Positions 62,478 through 64,000 of a stretch of 64,000 bases of DNA are shown piece after piece (the stretch's first letter is position 1; every line of letters begins with the position of its first letter). The notes below the pieces were generated by a model. It did no database searches. It worked only from the letters and a program-made list of their open reading frames with translations, and was not told the DNA's origin. This DNA comes from Microbacterium sp. LWS13-1.2 (lineage in GTDB: Bacteria > Actinomycetota > Actinomycetes > Actinomycetales > Microbacteriaceae): the NCBI RefSeq assembly GCF_040144835.1, contig NZ_CP151632.1:186001-250000 (forward strand). Direction: 5' to 3'. Position numbers and translations under genes: made by a program.

Positions 62478-63488
62478 GTGACCGATGTGCTCGAGGACGA
62501 CCCCGGTTTCGACGCGCGCGAACTGCGGGTCGTCAAGGCAGTCGCCGATGCCGGGTCCATCACCGGTGCCGCCCTCGCTCTCGGGTACAGTCAGCCGGCC
62601 GTCAGCCAGCAGCTCAAACGCCTCGAGCAGCGTCTCGGTGTCGCCGTCGTCGAGCGGGTCGGGCGCAGCGTCCGGCTCACCGACGCGGGGAGGGTCCTCG
62701 CCCGCCACGCGCCCGCCGTGACGACGGCGCTGGATGCCGCGGCCGGCGAACTCGCCGAGCTGAGGGGACTGCGCGCCGCGCGCGTGCGGCTGGTCGCGTT
62801 CCCATCGGCCTCTCCCACGATTGTCCCGCGCCTGCTCGCAGACCTGGCGCTGCGGCATCCGGGGATCTCTCTCACGTACGTCGAGGCCGAGCCGCCCGAG
62901 GCCGTGGAGGCGGTGCGTGAGGACCGTACCGACATCGCCCTCACCTTCAGCTATCCAGGCGACCGCGACGACCCGCACGGATCGAGCGCACGGGGGCTCT
63001 CGGTCACCACCGTCGGCGCCGATGAGCTGCTCGCCGTGCTGCCGGCCGGGCACCCCGCGGCGACCGCCGGTGCGCTCGACGTCGCCGTGCTCGCCGGCGA
63101 GGACTGGATCGCCGGATGCCCTCGGTGCCGCGGTCACCTGCTCGAGCTCTGCGGTCGCGCCGGATTCGCTCCGCGCATCGCCTTCGAGACCGACAACTTC
63201 GTCGCGGTCGAAGGGCTCGTCGCCCAGGGCATCGGCGTCGCGACCCTGCCGAGGATGGCCGTGGAGTCCTTCCCGCAGCTGCCCGGGGTGGCGATCGTGC
63301 CGCTTCCGGCCGGGGAGCAGCGGCGTATCCACACCGTCACGGCGCGAGGCGCCGACCGGGTGCCGGCGGTGCGGGCGACGCTCGACGCCCTGGCTCGCCT
63401 CATCTCGGGCGGCGCCGACGAGCGCCCGGCGGCGGCATCCCGCGACGGCGCAGGGCCGACCCCGCCGCCTCGGCCAACTAAACTCTGA
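62478..63488 (+). CDS. LysR-family transcriptional regulator
   Basis: A 336-residue LysR regulator: helix-turn-helix at about 15-75 ([40 protein letters not shown] in part) and effector domain 100-310 with [21 protein letters not shown] in the effector domain is an unusual CxxC that might bind metal or respond to redox. The C-terminal tail is Pro-rich. It is divergent from the class V aminotransferase, its likely target. Confidence 0.9.
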   Translation: MTDVLEDDPGFDARELRVVKAVADAGSITGAALALGYSQPAVSQQLKRLEQRLGVAVVERVGRSVRLTDAGRVLARHAPAVTTALDAAAGELAELRGLRAARVRLVAFPSASPTIVPRLLADLALRHPGISLTYVEAEPPEAVEAVREDRTDIALTFSYPGDRDDPHGSSARGLSVTTVGADELLAVLPAGHPAATAGALDVAVLAGEDWIAGCPRCRGHLLELCGRAGFAPRIAFETDNFVAVEGLVAQGIGVATLPRMAVESFPQLPGVAIVPLPAGEQRRIHTVTARGADRVPAVRATLDALARLISGGADERPAAASRDGAGPTPPPRPTKL

Positions 63489-63492
63489 AGCG

Positions 63493-64000
63493 ATGCCTTC
63501 TTCGCCTGATCCCCGCACCACCACCGCCACCGGCGCCGACGTCCGCGTCCGGTTCTGCCCCTCGCCGACGGGACTGCCGCACGTCGGCCTGATCCGCACG
63601 GTGCTGTTCAACTGGGCGTACGCGCGCCACAACGGCGGCAAGCTGGTCTTCCGCATCGAAGACACCGACTCGGCGCGCGACAGCGAGGAGAGCTACCTGC
63701 AGCTGCTCGAGGCGCTGCGGTGGCTGAAGATCGACTGGGACGAGGGCGTCGAGGTGGGCGGACCTCACGCGCCGTACCGGCAGTCCGAGCGTCACGACAT
63801 CTATCGCGAAGTCCTCGACCGCCTCATCGCCGCGGGTGCGGTCTATGAGAGCTACTCGACGGCGGAAGAGATCGACGCGCGCAACGAGGCCAACGGCCGG
63901 GCGAAGCAGCTCGGCTACGACAACTTCGACCGCGGCCTCACTGACGATCAGAAGGCGGCCTTCCGCGCCGAGGGCCGCGAGCCCGCGTGGCGTCTGCGCG
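63493..64000 (+). CDS. gltX: Glutamyl-tRNA synthetase (partial, 5' end)
   Basis: I translated 169 codons by hand; the gene runs off the right edge. It has the class I signature region [14 protein letters not shown] (HIGH equivalent PHVG at 29-32), [11 protein letters not shown], and [18 protein letters not shown]. It charges tRNA-Glu. The ATG at 63493 is eight bases after TAAACT (63479-63484), an almost leaderless arrangement. KMSKS and the anticodon-binding domain lie outside the window. Confidence 0.95.
   Translation, partial: MPSSPDPRTTTATGADVRVRFCPSPTGLPHVGLIRTVLFNWAYARHNGGKLVFRIEDTDSARDSEESYLQLLEALRWLKIDWDEGVEVGGPHAPYRQSERHDIYREVLDRLIAAGAVYESYSTAEEIDARNEANGRAKQLGYDNFDRGLTDDQKAAFRAEGREPAWRLR

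Overview
The window is one contiguous, gap-free stretch of very GC-rich DNA (about 70 % G+C) with dense, heavily overlapping genes, many GTG starts, and -10 boxes of the TAnnnT type placed six bases before start codons. Codon use, the order of amino-acid biosynthesis genes (ilvD-ilvB-ilvN-ilvC, serA, leuB, ilvE, gltX) and the recurrent GGATGC/GCATCC hexamer point to an actinobacterium of the family Microbacteriaceae, most likely Microbacterium. This is inference from style and gene content; there is no rRNA in the window.

Region 1 (1-4.6 kb) is a stress-type regulatory locus built around an ECF41-family sigma factor (SigJ-like) with a fused SnoaL-like C-terminal domain. The gene directly behind it, coupled by a GTGA overlap, encodes only such a C-terminal domain and carries the ECF41 signature motifs DGGG and NPDKL. 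Two paralogous NmrA-like NAD(P)-binding proteins flank the sigma factor and two alpha/beta hydrolases are divergent. All three transcription units of the locus have a matching TGTCACA-like -35 / GTC -10 promoter with a 16-bp spacer. I regard this as the most interesting system here.

Region 2 (4.6-16.4 kb) is a mixed neighbourhood: an XRE/MmyB regulator with a short-chain dehydrogenase, a quinone-oxidoreductase-like enzyme, an unusual zinc-ribbon short-chain dehydrogenase, Nudix and YaeQ proteins, a lipoprotein, HisN, tRNA-Lys(CTT), an ECF sigma/anti-sigma-like/secreted-inhibitor operon, and a MarR regulator coupled to an MFS transporter that appears to lack about half of its helices.

Region 3 (16.5-29.1 kb) is a catabolic cluster: a complete branched-chain-amino-acid-type ABC importer, acyl-CoA synthetase, TetR regulator, 3-hydroxybutyrate-dehydrogenase-like enzyme and alpha/beta hydrolase, then IclR divergent from SCOT-type CoA transferase A/B and a thiolase. 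Together they read as uptake of a short hydroxy- or keto-acid (3-hydroxybutyrate is the best guess) and its conversion to acetyl-CoA.

Region 4 (29.2-37.2 kb) holds otsA-otsB (trehalose synthesis) and ilvD-ilvB-ilvN-ilvC. Region 5 (37.3-51.4 kb) is a glycoside-use block: two GH29 alpha-L-fucosidases, a ROK repressor, a sugar ABC importer, a ROK kinase, an M81 peptidase, two CutC paralogues, a Tat-exported 5'-nucleotidase and a peptidoglycan-binding-repeat protein. A shared palindrome, ACATC-N-GATGT, lies upstream of the first fucosidase and between the ROK repressor and the transporter. Region 6 (51.4-64 kb) has two small membrane proteins, serA, a DUF2867 protein, a TetR/MFS efflux pair with a clear operator, leuB, ilvE, an FAH-family enzyme, another MFS transporter, a class V aminotransferase divergent from a LysR regulator, and the 5' end of gltX.

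No CRISPR array, insertion sequence, integrase, rRNA or phage module was seen. No stretch longer than about 250 bases lacks a gene or a described site.
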